A stretch of 64,000 nucleotides of DNA from CAZNPL01 sp964574815 (GTDB lineage: Bacteria; Planctomycetota; Phycisphaerae; UBA1845). The notes under the pieces were generated by a model, which saw only the letters and a list, made by a program, of their open reading frames with translations, was not told the origin of the DNA and did no database searches. The position numbers and the translations under genes were made by a program. The stretch spans positions 11,357 to 75,356 of the forward strand of contig CAZNPL010000034.1 of NCBI GenBank assembly GCA_964574815.1, read 5' to 3'. Below, in pieces: positions 1 to 9,164 of the stretch (the first letter of the stretch is position 1; every line of letters starts with the position of its first letter).

Positions 1-1957
1 CCGGGCGCGACACGATTCCCATGCAGTTTCCGCCAAGGAAGATCGGTCCGCCGGAGGGCAGGTTTCGCGATTCGATGATCCGTTCGCGCAGGCGGGCCTC
101 GGTCGTTTCGGTGCCCTCTTTTTCTCCGAGGCCGCCGGGGATCACGATGACGGACGAGACGTGGCCGCTGGAGCAGATTTCGTCGACCATCTCGGGCATG
201 GTATCGGCCGCGGTGGCGATGACCAGGAGGTCGACGTGTTCAGGCACCTGGGTGACGCTCGGCGCGCATTGAACGCCGTCGATGGGCTCGCTCTGGTCCT
301 TGATGACGTAGAGGTGTTCGACCGGGAAGCCGGACTCTTTGATGTTCTTTAATATGATTCGGCCGAAATTGGCGCGTTTCGCTGAAACGCCCTGGACCGC
401 GATGGAGCGCGGCTGCAGCAACGATTCGACTCTTGCGAGGGGGCGGGCGGGCACGGGTTTCGCCAACGGGCCGAGCCGTCCCCGGCCGTCCAACGGCACC
501 ATGCGCTGGTTGGCGAATGCGAACGGGTTGACCTCGAGTTCCTGCAGACCGGCGCCTTCTTCGCCTCGGTCCACGCAGAACTTGCGGGCGATGGCGATGA
601 ACATGCGGAAGCAGCGGAGGAGCTCTCCGTCCGAAACGATCCGCCGGTGACCGCGCACCCTGCCGGCCAGCACGTCGTAGGCTGCGGTCGCCTGGAACAG
701 TTCGAAGAATTCCTCGGCGGAGGTATCGGCTGCAAGGGCCTTGGCCACGGCCATTCCGGGCTTCATCTTGACAGCCAGGTATTCCGTATCGACGCCACCC
801 AAGCCAGCGGCGATGATGGGGCCGAACTCGCGCGAGGATCGGATACCAACGAATAATTCGTTTCCGAAGCCCGTATAGCTTGCGCGGACGAATTCGACGA
901 CGAGCACGCCCTCGACCTGAGCGCCATCCTTTTTCTGTTCTTTGATGAGTCGGGTGACTTCGCGATTGACGGTGTCGGGGTCGTTGGGCACGAACACGAC
1001 GGCGCCGGCCTCGGTCTTGTGCACGACATCCGGCGCGACGACCTTGAGCACGACCTTGTCGCCCGGGAAGTGCTGCAGCATGTCGGCCGTGATCTCTTCA
1101 CCGGGCTTGAGCAGAACGTGTCGTGGTGCGGAAATGGCGCCCACCAGTTCGACGAGGCTGTATACTTCGTGCTCATAGAGACGCCTGCGGCCCTGTGCCT
1201 CGACAGCATCGATGGTCTGGGCGATTGCCTGGGTTTCGGCAGAGGACAATTGGGCGCTCTCACCGGCCAGCCCCAGCACACTCGGGTCGGGACGAAGCTT
1301 CTGCGAAAGCTGCTCGGGCGGAGTGGATTCGATCCATCTGCGGACCGTTCGAGGCGTTCCGCCGCTTCGCAGTCCTTCAAGGTAGGACGACGCTGCGGAT
1401 TGCCCGAAGAGGAACGCCCGCTGGTTGATCTCGACGATCTTGTCACCTTTGCGGGCGAACATTTCGGCGATCACCGCATTGAGGTCTTCGGCGTGGAACG
1501 CCATCAGACTCGTCGCCGCGCCGAGCATGACCATGTTCGCGGCCCGGATCGAGCCGGCCGCTTTGGCCAACCGGTCGAGTTCGACCAGCACGTGCGGCCC
1601 GCTGGACGCTACGCGGTCGAGCACGTCCTCGACCGGGGGGTAATTCGGGATATTCACGAAAGGCGCGGTGTTTGAAACGATCAATCCCTCTTCACTGAGG
1701 TACTGCACATAGCGCAGGGCCTCGAGCGGTTCGACGGACAGGATCAGGTCGGCGCCGCCGATCGGCACGAGGTCGCTGTGCAGCGGCTGGTCGGAGATGC
1801 GCAGGTGGGACTGGACGGCTCCACCGCGCTGGGCCATGCCGTGGACCTCGGCCTGTTTGACGTTCATTCCGCGGCGTACGGCCGCCAGGGAGAGCGCGTG
1901 GGCGATGGTCAGGATGCCCTGTCCGCCCACGCCCGCGAGGATAATGTCGTATTTCAT
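1..1957 (-). CDS. IorB fused to ADP-forming acyl-CoA synthetase (partial, 3' end outside window)
   Basis: One open frame runs from ATG at 1957 to the left edge (652 codons, no stop). Residues 1-190 are an indolepyruvate ferredoxin oxidoreductase beta (POR-gamma type) domain: it opens MKYDIILAGVGGQGILT and contains the typical EVHGMAQRGG segment. From about residue 255 it continues into an ATP-grasp_5 domain (GRRRLYEHE, then VVHKTEAGAV, then LEVNPFAF near 485). From about 515 there is a CoA-binding domain of the NDP-forming acyl-CoA synthetase family (IPGGLGEKEG, GGNCMGIVSRP). Codon phase is the same at 1957, 1147 and 391, so the fusion does not depend on a frameshift. It lies 11 bp after iorA. 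Inferred role: oxidative decarboxylation of aryl-pyruvates to aryl-acetyl-CoA, with energy recovery as ATP in the same polypeptide. The synthetase C-terminus is not visible. Confidence 0.85.
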   Translation of the reverse strand, partial: MKYDIILAGVGGQGILTIAHALSLAAVRRGMNVKQAEVHGMAQRGGAVQSHLRISDQPLHSDLVPIGGADLILSVEPLEALRYVQYLSEEGLIVSNTAPFVNIPNYPPVEDVLDRVASSGPHVLVELDRLAKAAGSIRAANMVMLGAATSLMAFHAEDLNAVIAEMFARKGDKIVEINQRAFLFGQSAASSYLEGLRSGGTPRTVRRWIESTPPEQLSQKLRPDPSVLGLAGESAQLSSAETQAIAQTIDAVEAQGRRRLYEHEVYSLVELVGAISAPRHVLLKPGEEITADMLQHFPGDKVVLKVVAPDVVHKTEAGAVVFVPNDPDTVNREVTRLIKEQKKDGAQVEGVLVVEFVRASYTGFGNELFVGIRSSREFGPIIAAGLGGVDTEYLAVKMKPGMAVAKALAADTSAEEFFELFQATAAYDVLAGRVRGHRRIVSDGELLRCFRMFIAIARKFCVDRGEEGAGLQELEVNPFAFANQRMVPLDGRGRLGPLAKPVPARPLARVESLLQPRSIAVQGVSAKRANFGRIILKNIKESGFPVEHLYVIKDQSEPIDGVQCAPSVTQVPEHVDLLVIATAADTMPEMVDEICSSGHVSSVIVIPGGLGEKEGTETTEARLRERIIESRNLPSGGPIFLGGNCMGIVSRP

Positions 1958-1968
1958 GGTTCAGACCA

Positions 1969-3576
1969 TCATGAAACCGCGGCTTCTTCGGTTTCCGCCC
2001 GGCGGACCTCCCGCCGTTTCAGGTGGATGCAGGGACGGTGCGACACGATGACGGAGAGGCCTCGGTGGTTGATTTCGCGACGAATCAGTTCGTTGAACTG
2101 GTCATGGCGATTGGGTTTCGGCACGAAGTGGTGGAGGTGTTCCTCGTTCACGCCAAGGCCGCGGATCACGCGCATCAGCTCTTCGCCCGTGACGAACACC
2201 TCCTGGGCGCCGGTCATCGCGACGGTCCCGTTGTCCAGGATGATCACCGTCATGTTGGCGTCTTCGGTGGCGGCGCCGATGAGGCCGGTCATACCCGAGT
2301 GGATGAAGGTGGAGTCCCCGATGGTGCACAACACCGGGTGGGCTCCGGCCTTGGCCGCTCCGAGGGCCATCGAGATCGACGCCCCCATATCGACGCACGT
2401 TTCGATCGCGTTGTACGGGGGTAATGCGCCCAGCGTGTAGCAACCGATGTCGCTGAACAGGTATGGTCGTACGCCTCCGGCCGTCGCGTCGTTCATGGCC
2501 TTGAACGTATCGCAATGCGGGCAGCCGCTGCACAACTGCGGCGGGCGCCCCGGCACATCGGGCAAGGGCGTTCTGGCCTCGAGCGGCGCGAGACCCAGTG
2601 CGGTTCGCAGCGAATCCACGCTCAGCTCTCCGTCGAGCGGTATTGCGCCGTCGCGTTTCCCGCGGATGGACTTGCCGGGGACACCGAGGAATCCGCGCAG
2701 CCGGTCCTCGATGAGCGGATAGCCCTCTTCGGCAACGAGGACTTCCTCGCAGTGCGTCATCAACCGCCGGATCAATGAGACCGGCGGTGGGTAGACGCCG
2801 ATCTTGAGGATCGAATGGCGGTGCGCAGTGCCGAGGGCCTCGCACACGTAGTTGTGTGCCAGTCCGGCAGCGATCACGCCCTTGGGGCCGAAGAGCTCCA
2901 GTTGGTTGTAGCCCGACTGCTCGGCGTGCTCCAGCAGGGTGGGCTGCATATCCAGCAGATGCCGGAACCGCGGCCTGGCATTCACCGGGAGGAGCGTCCA
3001 TTCCCTCCAGTTCGTCACGCGTTCGAGCGGAATCGCGTCGGTCTCGGGCTTGATCCTGACATTCGAACGGCTGTGTGCCAGGCGCGTGACCAGCCGTACG
3101 ATCACCGGGAGCCGCAGGCGTTCGGACAGTTCGAACGCTTCCCGGGTCATGTCGTACGCTTCCTGCTGGTTTGCCGGCTCGAACATGGGTAGTTGGGCGA
3201 AGTGGGCGTAGAAGCGACTGTCCTGCTCGTTTTGGGAGGAGTGCATTCCCGGGTCGTCGGCTACGGCCAGCACCAGCCCGCCGTTCGCGCCGGTCAGGGC
3301 GGAGCTCATGAACGGGTCGGCGGCGACGTTGAGGCCGACGTGCTTCATTGAGACGAGCGCCCGCTTGCCAGCGAACGACATGCCCAGGGCTTCTTCGTAG
3401 GCCACCTTTTCGTTGGCGGACCAACGTGCGGCGACTGTTTCGTCGCCGCTGGTTCGTTCCTGCACGAACTCGAAGATCTCGGTCGAGGGCGTGCCCGGGT
3501 AGGCGAACATTCCGGAGATTCCGGCATGGATCGCTCCCAGCCCTACCGCCTCGTCACCCAGCAATAATTCCGGCAT
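1969..3576 (-). CDS. iorA: indolepyruvate ferredoxin oxidoreductase, alpha subunit
   Basis: The TPP-dependent alpha subunit (535 aa) would convert indolepyruvate and other aryl-pyruvates to aryl-acetyl-CoA with the downstream beta domain. It begins MPELLLGDEAVGLGAI and has the POR N-terminal domain (YPGTPSTEI), the LCSGCPHCDTF motif near residue 345, and a TPP-binding region (GDSTFIHSG through VIILDNGTVAMTG). The ATG at 3576 is preferred over an upstream one because GAAGGG lies 9 nt before it; a longer frame to 3738 adds a non-conserved 54-residue leader. Unusually, the protein stops at HRPCIHLKRR plus a short charged tail, just where family members continue into a C-terminal ferredoxin domain. 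No CxxCxxC cluster is present. It is the first gene of the minus-strand operon. Confidence 0.9.
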   Translation of the reverse strand: MPELLLGDEAVGLGAIHAGISGMFAYPGTPSTEIFEFVQERTSGDETVAARWSANEKVAYEEALGMSFAGKRALVSMKHVGLNVAADPFMSSALTGANGGLVLAVADDPGMHSSQNEQDSRFYAHFAQLPMFEPANQQEAYDMTREAFELSERLRLPVIVRLVTRLAHSRSNVRIKPETDAIPLERVTNWREWTLLPVNARPRFRHLLDMQPTLLEHAEQSGYNQLELFGPKGVIAAGLAHNYVCEALGTAHRHSILKIGVYPPPVSLIRRLMTHCEEVLVAEEGYPLIEDRLRGFLGVPGKSIRGKRDGAIPLDGELSVDSLRTALGLAPLEARTPLPDVPGRPPQLCSGCPHCDTFKAMNDATAGGVRPYLFSDIGCYTLGALPPYNAIETCVDMGASISMALGAAKAGAHPVLCTIGDSTFIHSGMTGLIGAATEDANMTVIILDNGTVAMTGAQEVFVTGEELMRVIRGLGVNEEHLHHFVPKPNRHDQFNELIRREINHRGLSVIVSHRPCIHLKRREVRRAETEEAAVS

Positions 3577-4003
3577 CACTGAAAACCCTTCATTCAAGTG
3601 CATTGGTGCGCGGATGCACTGTCCAGCCCGATTGTTGGCCCCGGCCGGCGCCAAGGCATTTCCCTGAAATCGATTTAGGCAAGCTCCGTGCCAACGGGCG
3701 ATGACGTGCCATCCGGGGCAGTCGCGCTGGTCGGGCACGGTTCCGGAATGGGAAAAACGACGGCGAATTCGCTTATGGCTTGTTGAGGGGCACAGGTTGC
3801 GCCCTTTGAGGTGGCAAGGAGGAGACGGCTTTTGCGACGGAATACACCCATCGGCATTCGTTTCTCCCGGTCAGGTCCAAGCGATGGTTAATTCTGACGT
3901 GAATCCTTGCGGCAGGAAGCTGGCTTGGCACGCTGCCTGATAGCTGACCGCAGGGATTCGGCTTTGGCGATGAGGCCGAGATCCGTGTGAAAGGGGTTGC
4001 GGG
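3577..4003. other. divergent intergenic region
   Basis: These 427 bases separate the divergently read iorA and the CoA-transferase gene and should hold both promoters. I see Shine-Dalgarno sequences on each side (GAAGGG before iorA on the minus strand, AAGGGG at 3991-3996 before the plus gene) but no convincing -35/-10 pair or operator. The short open frames here do not resemble proteins. Confidence 0.5.
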
Positions 4004-5986
4004 ATGCGCGTTCACGACAATGGAGACTGGGAGCAGCGATACTGCGATAAGGTGAGGAAGCCTGCAGAGGCCGTCGCTTGTGTCCGGCACGGACAACGGG
4101 TCTTCATCGGCTCCGGGGCAGGAGAGCCGCAGACGTTGGTCAAGGCGCTCGCCGACCGCCAGGACCTGTCCGACACCGAAATCGTTCACATCATGACGCT
4201 TGGTCTCGCACCATATGCCGAGCCTCGGTTAGGGACGCAGTTTCGCCATAACGCCTATTTCATCGGGCCCAACGTCCGGAATGCCGTGGCCGAGGGACGT
4301 GCTGACTACACGCCGATCTTCCTGTCGGAGATTCCGGAGTTGTTTCGAAATCACCGTTCGGTTGTGGATGTGGCGCTGATCTCCGTCAGCATGCCGGATG
4401 CCCATGGGTACTGCAGCTATGGCGTTTCCTGCGATATCGTCAAGTCGGCGGCGGAGTCGGCGAAGGTCGTGATCGCCGAGGTGAACGCGCGGATGCCACG
4501 GGTCCTGGGTGATTGTTTCATCCACGTGCGCGACATCGACATGCTCGTTCCCAGCGACGTGCCCATTCTGGAGGCGCCGCAGGGCACACCGGACGAGCTG
4601 TCGCAGCGAATCGGACGGCACATCGCCAACCTGGTTGAGGACGACGCCACGCTTCAGCTCGGGATCGGGACGATTCCGGACGCCGTCCTTAATTACCTCG
4701 ACGGTTTCAAGAACTTGGGCATTCACACCGAGATGTTCAGCGACGGGGTGATTCCGCTGGTTGAAAAAGGTGTGATCAACAACTCCCGCAAGACGCTTCA
4801 TCGCGGCAAGCTGGTCATGAGCTTCGTTCTCGGCTCGCGCAAGCTGTACGAATTCATCGACAACAACCCCATGGTCGAGTGCCATCCGACCGAATACACG
4901 AACGACCCGTTCGTCATCGCTCAGAACGACAAGATGATATCGATCAATGGGGCGATCGAAGTGGATCTGACCGGACAGGTCTGCTCGGACTCGCTGGGCG
5001 TCATGTTCTACAGTGGCATCGGCGGGCAGGTGGATTTCACACGCGGGGCGGCGCGGTCCAAAGGCGGCAAGCCGATCATCGCGCTGCCGTCGACCACGTC
5101 GGACGGCACCATCTCCCGGATTGTGCCCTATCTCAAGAAGGGCGCGGGCGTCGTGACCAGTCGGGGCGACGTCCACTACGTCGTGACCGAGTACGGTGCC
5201 GCATATCTTCACGGCAAGACGATGCGGGAGCGGGCGTTGGCGTTGATACAAATTGCGCATCCGAAGTTCCGCCCGTGGCTGGTGTCGGAAGCCAAAGTAC
5301 GGAAAATTGTCTACCTGGATCAGGTCGAGCCGCGTATCGAGGCGCCGGCCTACCCCGAGCAGTTCGAGCGTTGGATCGATCTCAGGGACGGCGGCCGGGC
5401 CTTCATGCGGCCGCTGAAGCTTACCGACGAGCCGCTGCTCCGTGATATGTTCTACAAGCTCTCCGACGCGTCGGTGCACCACCGGTTCTTCAGACAGATC
5501 AAGTCGCTGCCTCACGAGAAGCTGCAGGAGTTCCTTCGCGTGGACTACGAGGCGGATATGGCGATCGTTGTGCTGACTTCGGCGGGCGCCGACGCCGAAG
5601 CAATCGGGATCGCTCACTACAGCAAGGATCCGCGCACGAACTTCGCCGATGCAGCCTTTCTCGTTCGCGACGATCACCAGGGTCGTGGGATCGGTTCGAT
5701 TCTGATGGATACGCTGGTCGAGGCTGCTCAGATGCACGGGATTGCGGGATTTACGGCTGACGTGCTGCTGGACAATGCCTGGATGCTGCGTGTTTTCCAC
5801 AAAACCGGTTTCTCGATCGAGAGCGGGCTCGAGGAAGGCGCCTACCGGCTGCGAATCCCGTTTGTGAAACGTAAGGAGCGCCGACCCCGTTCGGCCACGA
5901 GCGACGTTGGCGATCAGAGTGTGGCGGCGGCGGGCGACGGCCACAACGACGCACTTACCGCGGAGGCAAACAGCCGGAGCAATTGA
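4004..5986 (+). CDS. acetyl-CoA hydrolase/4-hydroxybutyrate CoA-transferase family protein with C-terminal GNAT domain
   Basis: This 660-aa bifunctional protein carries residues 1-430 of the class I CoA-transferase/acetyl-CoA hydrolase family (PILEAPQGTPDELSQRIG, HTEMFSDGVIPL, INGAIEVDLTGQV, SGIGGQVDFTRGA). From about 455 to 625 there is a GCN5-related N-acetyltransferase domain, with the acetyl-CoA pyrophosphate loop at DDHQGRGIGSILM. The last 40 residues are low-complexity. The first half should move CoA between short-chain acyl groups; the GNAT half may act as a protein or small-molecule acyltransferase. The combination is known in the family. The ATG at 4004 follows AAGGGG by 7 nt. Its position divergent from the acyl-CoA-forming iorAB operon suggests a shared acyl-CoA metabolism, which is inference. 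Confidence 0.88.
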   Translation: MRVHDNGDWEQRYCDKVRKPAEAVACVRHGQRVFIGSGAGEPQTLVKALADRQDLSDTEIVHIMTLGLAPYAEPRLGTQFRHNAYFIGPNVRNAVAEGRADYTPIFLSEIPELFRNHRSVVDVALISVSMPDAHGYCSYGVSCDIVKSAAESAKVVIAEVNARMPRVLGDCFIHVRDIDMLVPSDVPILEAPQGTPDELSQRIGRHIANLVEDDATLQLGIGTIPDAVLNYLDGFKNLGIHTEMFSDGVIPLVEKGVINNSRKTLHRGKLVMSFVLGSRKLYEFIDNNPMVECHPTEYTNDPFVIAQNDKMISINGAIEVDLTGQVCSDSLGVMFYSGIGGQVDFTRGAARSKGGKPIIALPSTTSDGTISRIVPYLKKGAGVVTSRGDVHYVVTEYGAAYLHGKTMRERALALIQIAHPKFRPWLVSEAKVRKIVYLDQVEPRIEAPAYPEQFERWIDLRDGGRAFMRPLKLTDEPLLRDMFYKLSDASVHHRFFRQIKSLPHEKLQEFLRVDYEADMAIVVLTSAGADAEAIGIAHYSKDPRTNFADAAFLVRDDHQGRGIGSILMDTLVEAAQMHGIAGFTADVLLDNAWMLRVFHKTGFSIESGLEEGAYRLRIPFVKRKERRPRSATSDVGDQSVAAAGDGHNDALTAEANSRSN

Positions 5987-6068
5987 GACCTTCACTTTAT
6001 TCGACCCTGGTCGCCACCTGCATTTTGTCTGCGCGAGCCATCGCCGGTGCACCGCCCGGTGGGAAAGG

Positions 6069-6091
6069 CACTGGCAGGCAAGCTGCCAGTG
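6069..6091. repeat. palindromic REP-like element, copy 1
   Basis: A perfect 9-bp stem, CACTGGCAG at 6069-6077 and CTGCCAGTG at 6083-6091, closes a 5-nt loop (GCAAG). There is no T-run, so it is not a standard terminator. A diverged copy lies 120 bp downstream. The rest of the 353-bp gap 5987-6339 holds nothing else I trust. Confidence 0.6.
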
Positions 6092-6193
6092 GCACCCAGC
6101 GCACCCGATGCTCTTCCGGTCCGGCGGCGGCACGGGCAAGGTCCGGCGCCGTTGGCGGCTGCGCTTGCCCATGACACCCCCGCAGGCACGTGC

Positions 6194-6218
6194 GCAGGCA
6201 TGTTGCCAGGGGGCACCC
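6194..6218. repeat. palindromic REP-like element, copy 2 (diverged)
   Basis: The stretch repeats the core of copy 1 in the same order: CAGGCA, three variable bases, TGCCAG, G-rich spacer, CACCC. GGCA and TGCC at 6197-6206 still form a short stem. The shared order suggests a dispersed repeat rather than chance. Confidence 0.45.
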
Positions 6219-6339
6219 GCCGAAAGGATGACCGACCTGAAAGCTCGCAAATGAGGGAAAACGCTGTCACTCGATTCTGGTCTCGCGTAAACTGTTGACA
6301 GTTGGTCGTGTCTTCTGTGGTCCCCGGGGTTGATTCGAA

Positions 6340-6909
6340 GTGTCGCAGACGCGCTCGAGCCTGTTGCGGCGGGTCAAGGATTTTGCGGACGGTCCCTCCT
6401 GGGAGGAATTCGACCGTCTTTATCGGCCGCTGCTGGTAGAATACGCACGGGCGCGGGGGCTGACGGCCGAGGCCGCCGAGGAGGTGGCTCAAGGCTGCAT
6501 GGCGACCGTGGCCGAGCGTTTGCGCACGTTCGAGCGCCGGGCCAGCTTCCGCGGGTGGCTTCGGGGCATGATTGATCACATGGTCGCCGACGAATTGAAA
6601 CGCCGCCAGCGGGAGGCGCCAGCGCGGACGGCGGATCTCTCGCGTCCCCAGGAGCGCGAGGGGAACCCTCAGTTGCTCTGGGAGCGGAACTGGAATCGAA
6701 CCCATCTTTTGTACTGCCTCAATTTGATTCGCAACGAAATCTCGCCCGTGACATTTGAGGCTTTCGAGCTTTATGTCGTTCGCGAGCTCCCGATCGAGCA
6801 GATCACGGAGCGGCTGGGCATCACGCCGAACCAGTTGTACGTGGCCAAGCACCGCGTGATGAGGAAATTGAAGGGTCGTTGGGAGGAGCTGGCCGACGGG
6901 CTGCTCTGA
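6340..6909 (+). CDS. ECF RNA polymerase sigma factor (planctomycete-type)
   Basis: A 189-aa sigma-70-family protein. Region 2 spans about residues 15-85 (SWEEFDRLYRPLLVEYARARG, then ASFRGWLRGMIDHMVADELKRRQ). Region 4 lies at about 130-185 (FEAFELYVVRELPIEQITERLGIT through NQLYVAKHRVMRKLKG), a helix-turn-helix that would contact the -35 element. The start is GTG at 6340. No anti-sigma factor gene is adjacent. ECF factors of this sort, followed by a basic recognition helix, are very numerous in Planctomycetota. The target regulon is unknown. Confidence 0.85.
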   Translation: MSQTRSSLLRRVKDFADGPSWEEFDRLYRPLLVEYARARGLTAEAAEEVAQGCMATVAERLRTFERRASFRGWLRGMIDHMVADELKRRQREAPARTADLSRPQEREGNPQLLWERNWNRTHLLYCLNLIRNEISPVTFEAFELYVVRELPIEQITERLGITPNQLYVAKHRVMRKLKGRWEELADGLL

Positions 6910-7233
6910 CGCCGCTTGGACACGTCGCCGATCGGCGGTGCAGGACGTACTCGACGACGAGCCGGGTGTGCCGCTTGCCCACGGGTAGTTCGACAATGGC
7001 ACCTACGTGAGCGCGACGGCGTTTTCCCAGCGACACACGGCCGAGCGCACCCCCGAACCTGCCTCACGAGTCGTCTGTTGTCGCATCAAGCAGTGATTCG
7101 CACCTGGCAGGCGGCGAATTCCTGCGGCCGGCCTCCGTTCCGATAAGTCGATCTCGTCACGCAAGGGGCGCGCGAATGACCACGCGTAGAGTTTGGATCG
7201 GCCGTGTTCGTTGCGATCTGTGACCACTGCCGG

Positions 7234-7263
7234 TTGACGGCCTTTGCGGTGTCGGTCGATAGA
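7234..7263 (+). promoter_or_regulatory. candidate sigma70-like promoter for the S41 peptidase gene
   Basis: TTGACG at 7234-7239 and GATAGA at 7258-7263 are separated by 18 nt and lie 50 bp before the peptidase start. The remaining gap 6910-7312 shows no gene. The assignment rests on hexamer similarity only. Confidence 0.3.
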
Positions 7264-7312
7264 ACTTGCGTTGGCGAGGCCCGATCGGGTTTGCCGGCTT
7301 CCGGAGGTGCTT

Positions 7313-8599
7313 ATGCTCAAGCGGGGTGTGATCTGGGTGGGGATGGTCGTGGTGATCGGGGTGATGTTCTATGGTTTGACGCCCATGATTGCCGCGCAGG
7401 ACTCGATGTATCGAACGTATGCGCCGCTGATCGAGGTAGATGCCCTGGTTCGGCGGGAATACATGAGGCCGACTCGCTCGCGGGCCCTGGTCGATGGGGC
7501 GATCCGCGGGATGCTGCGGGCGCTTGATCCCTACAGCGGCTACGTTGCGCCGCACGAGATGCAGGCGTTTCGCCGGCGCACGACGGGCCGGTATGTGGGC
7601 GTTGGGGTGGAATTGGGGGCGGTGGGCGGACGGGCCGTGGTGATTGCTCCGATGGAATCAGGGCCGGCGTTCGAGGCCGGCGTGCGGGGCGGCGACGTGA
7701 TTCACGCGGTCGATGGGCGCTCATGCGAAGATCTTTCGGTTTTCGAAGTGGAGGGGCTGCTGGTGGGGGAGCCGGACACCACCGTTCGATTGGTCATCCA
7801 GCGTGGCGATGAACGAATCGTCTTGGCGGTGAACCGAGCAGCGGTGCAGCGACGGTCGGTGGGCGGCTTTGCGATCGACGGCACGGGCGGTTGGAGCCAT
7901 ATCGTTGATGCTGCACACGGCATTGGCTACGTGCGCGTGTCGCGTTTCAGCGAGGGCATGGTGGAGGAGCTTGACCGCGTGCTGGACGACCTGAGATTGG
8001 TCGGGGTTCGTGGGTTGATCATCGATCTGCGGTTCAATCCCGGGGGCCTTGTCGGCCAGGCGGTCTCAATGGCCGATCGTTTTCTCAGCGACGGTGTGAT
8101 TGTGCGGACGGTCAATCGCTGGGGCGCGGTCCGGACGTTCACGGCCGGAGGCGAGCAGGTTCTGGAGGGAGCGGAACTGGCAATTCTGGTGAACGGTGCG
8201 TCGGCGAGCGCGTCGGAGATCGTGGCCGGGGCCTTGCAAGACCACGGACGAGCGGTGCTCGTCGGCGAACGTACGTTCGGGAAAGGCAGCGTTCAGGACT
8301 TTATCAGGATTCAGAACGGCGAGGCCGGGCTCTGCCTGACGGTGGCCCACTATCAATTGCCCGGGGGGCGGATGATCCACAAGGATGACGGCGCCGCGGT
8401 CGAGGGGGATTGGGGCGTCGTTCCGGATGTGCTCGTTCCGATTGGCGATGGCGAGCGAGCGGCGATTCTGGAGCGTCGCATGGAACTGGAGCGGCTGGCC
8501 GCCGGAGGCGGAATGGAGGAATCGGCAGAATCAACGGCATCGCGTCATCTCCTGATGGACAGCCAGTTGCGTGCGGCCGTGGAGGCGCTCCACCGTTGA
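7313..8599 (+). CDS. S41 family C-terminal processing peptidase
   Basis: This 428-aa envelope protease starts at ATG 7313, after GGAGGT at 7303-7308; an open frame extends upstream but lacks a ribosome-binding site. An N-terminal hydrophobic segment (residues 4-28) is a signal or anchor. A PDZ domain occupies about 92-180 (YVGVGVELG, AGVRGGDVIHAVDG). The peptidase core follows, with LRFNPGGLV, the catalytic serine in NGASASASEIV (Ser299) and the lysine in GERTFGKGSV (Lys324), 25 residues apart as in CtpA/Tsp enzymes. It likely trims or degrades periplasmic proteins from their C-terminus. It is monocistronic, preceded by the possible promoter at 7234. Confidence 0.92.
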   Translation: MLKRGVIWVGMVVVIGVMFYGLTPMIAAQDSMYRTYAPLIEVDALVRREYMRPTRSRALVDGAIRGMLRALDPYSGYVAPHEMQAFRRRTTGRYVGVGVELGAVGGRAVVIAPMESGPAFEAGVRGGDVIHAVDGRSCEDLSVFEVEGLLVGEPDTTVRLVIQRGDERIVLAVNRAAVQRRSVGGFAIDGTGGWSHIVDAAHGIGYVRVSRFSEGMVEELDRVLDDLRLVGVRGLIIDLRFNPGGLVGQAVSMADRFLSDGVIVRTVNRWGAVRTFTAGGEQVLEGAELAILVNGASASASEIVAGALQDHGRAVLVGERTFGKGSVQDFIRIQNGEAGLCLTVAHYQLPGGRMIHKDDGAAVEGDWGVVPDVLVPIGDGERAAILERRMELERLAAGGGMEESAESTASRHLLMDSQLRAAVEALHR

Positions 8600-8868
8600 G
8601 ACAACGGTAACGGTCCGTACGTCTCCGGTGCGATTCGTCCGCCTCGGTCAGGCACGGGCACGGGCCAGCTTTACAGAGGCGTTATGTCCGGCCGACTCGG
8701 GCATGTTTTCAACATCAAACAGGCTGTCAAGTTAGCGTCAAAGTCGTTTATTATGGCGTGGAAGAGCAATGCTACGCTGGCAGCCATTGGCCGCCGCGGT
8801 GTGTGCACCGCTGGGGAAGGCGGTGGTCATCACTGGTCCGTCGAGTCACTCTGGAGAGGACCGGATCC

Positions 8869-9147
8869 ATGTACTATCTTTTGTGCAAGCACAAGGTTGC
8901 AGACTACGAGCAGTGGCGGCGCGTTTTCGATTCCGGCGCAGAGGCTCAGAAGGCGTCGGGGCTGCGCGTCCTCCACGTCCTCCGCGACACAAATGATCCC
9001 GACCTGGTGGTGATGCTGTTTGAGGCTGAAGATCTGGAACGGGCCAAGCAGTTTACCGAAGCGCCGAGCGCAGGTGAATCGGCGGCGTGTTCCGGCATCA
9101 TCGGCGCCCCGGAGGTGTTGTTTTTGAGCGGTACGGGCGACGGCTGA
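8869..9147 (+). CDS. small dimeric alpha/beta-barrel (ABM-like) protein
   Basis: The 92-aa protein starts MYYLLCKHKVADYEQWRRVFD. The start at ATG 8869 is set by GGAGAGGA at 8853-8860. The pattern of a beta strand, a DYEQWRRVF helix, GLRVLHVLRDTNDPDLVVMLFEAEDLERAKQF and an SAGESAACSGIIGAPEVLFL ending matches ferredoxin-like ABM/"cyclase" folds, which form dimers and bind small ligands or act as monooxygenases. No catalytic residues can be assigned. It lies between a plus-strand peptidase and a convergent regulator and appears to be its own unit. The 269 bp before it contain no other gene. Confidence 0.75.
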   Translation: MYYLLCKHKVADYEQWRRVFDSGAEAQKASGLRVLHVLRDTNDPDLVVMLFEAEDLERAKQFTEAPSAGESAACSGIIGAPEVLFLSGTGDG

Positions 9148-9164
9148 TGACTGACGGCTTTTGT

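Noticed and set aside
4229..6250. 673-codon open frame on the minus strand
   Set aside because: It is antisense to the CoA-transferase/GNAT gene, Arg/His/Asp-rich and without domains; long antisense frames are common in GC-rich DNA.
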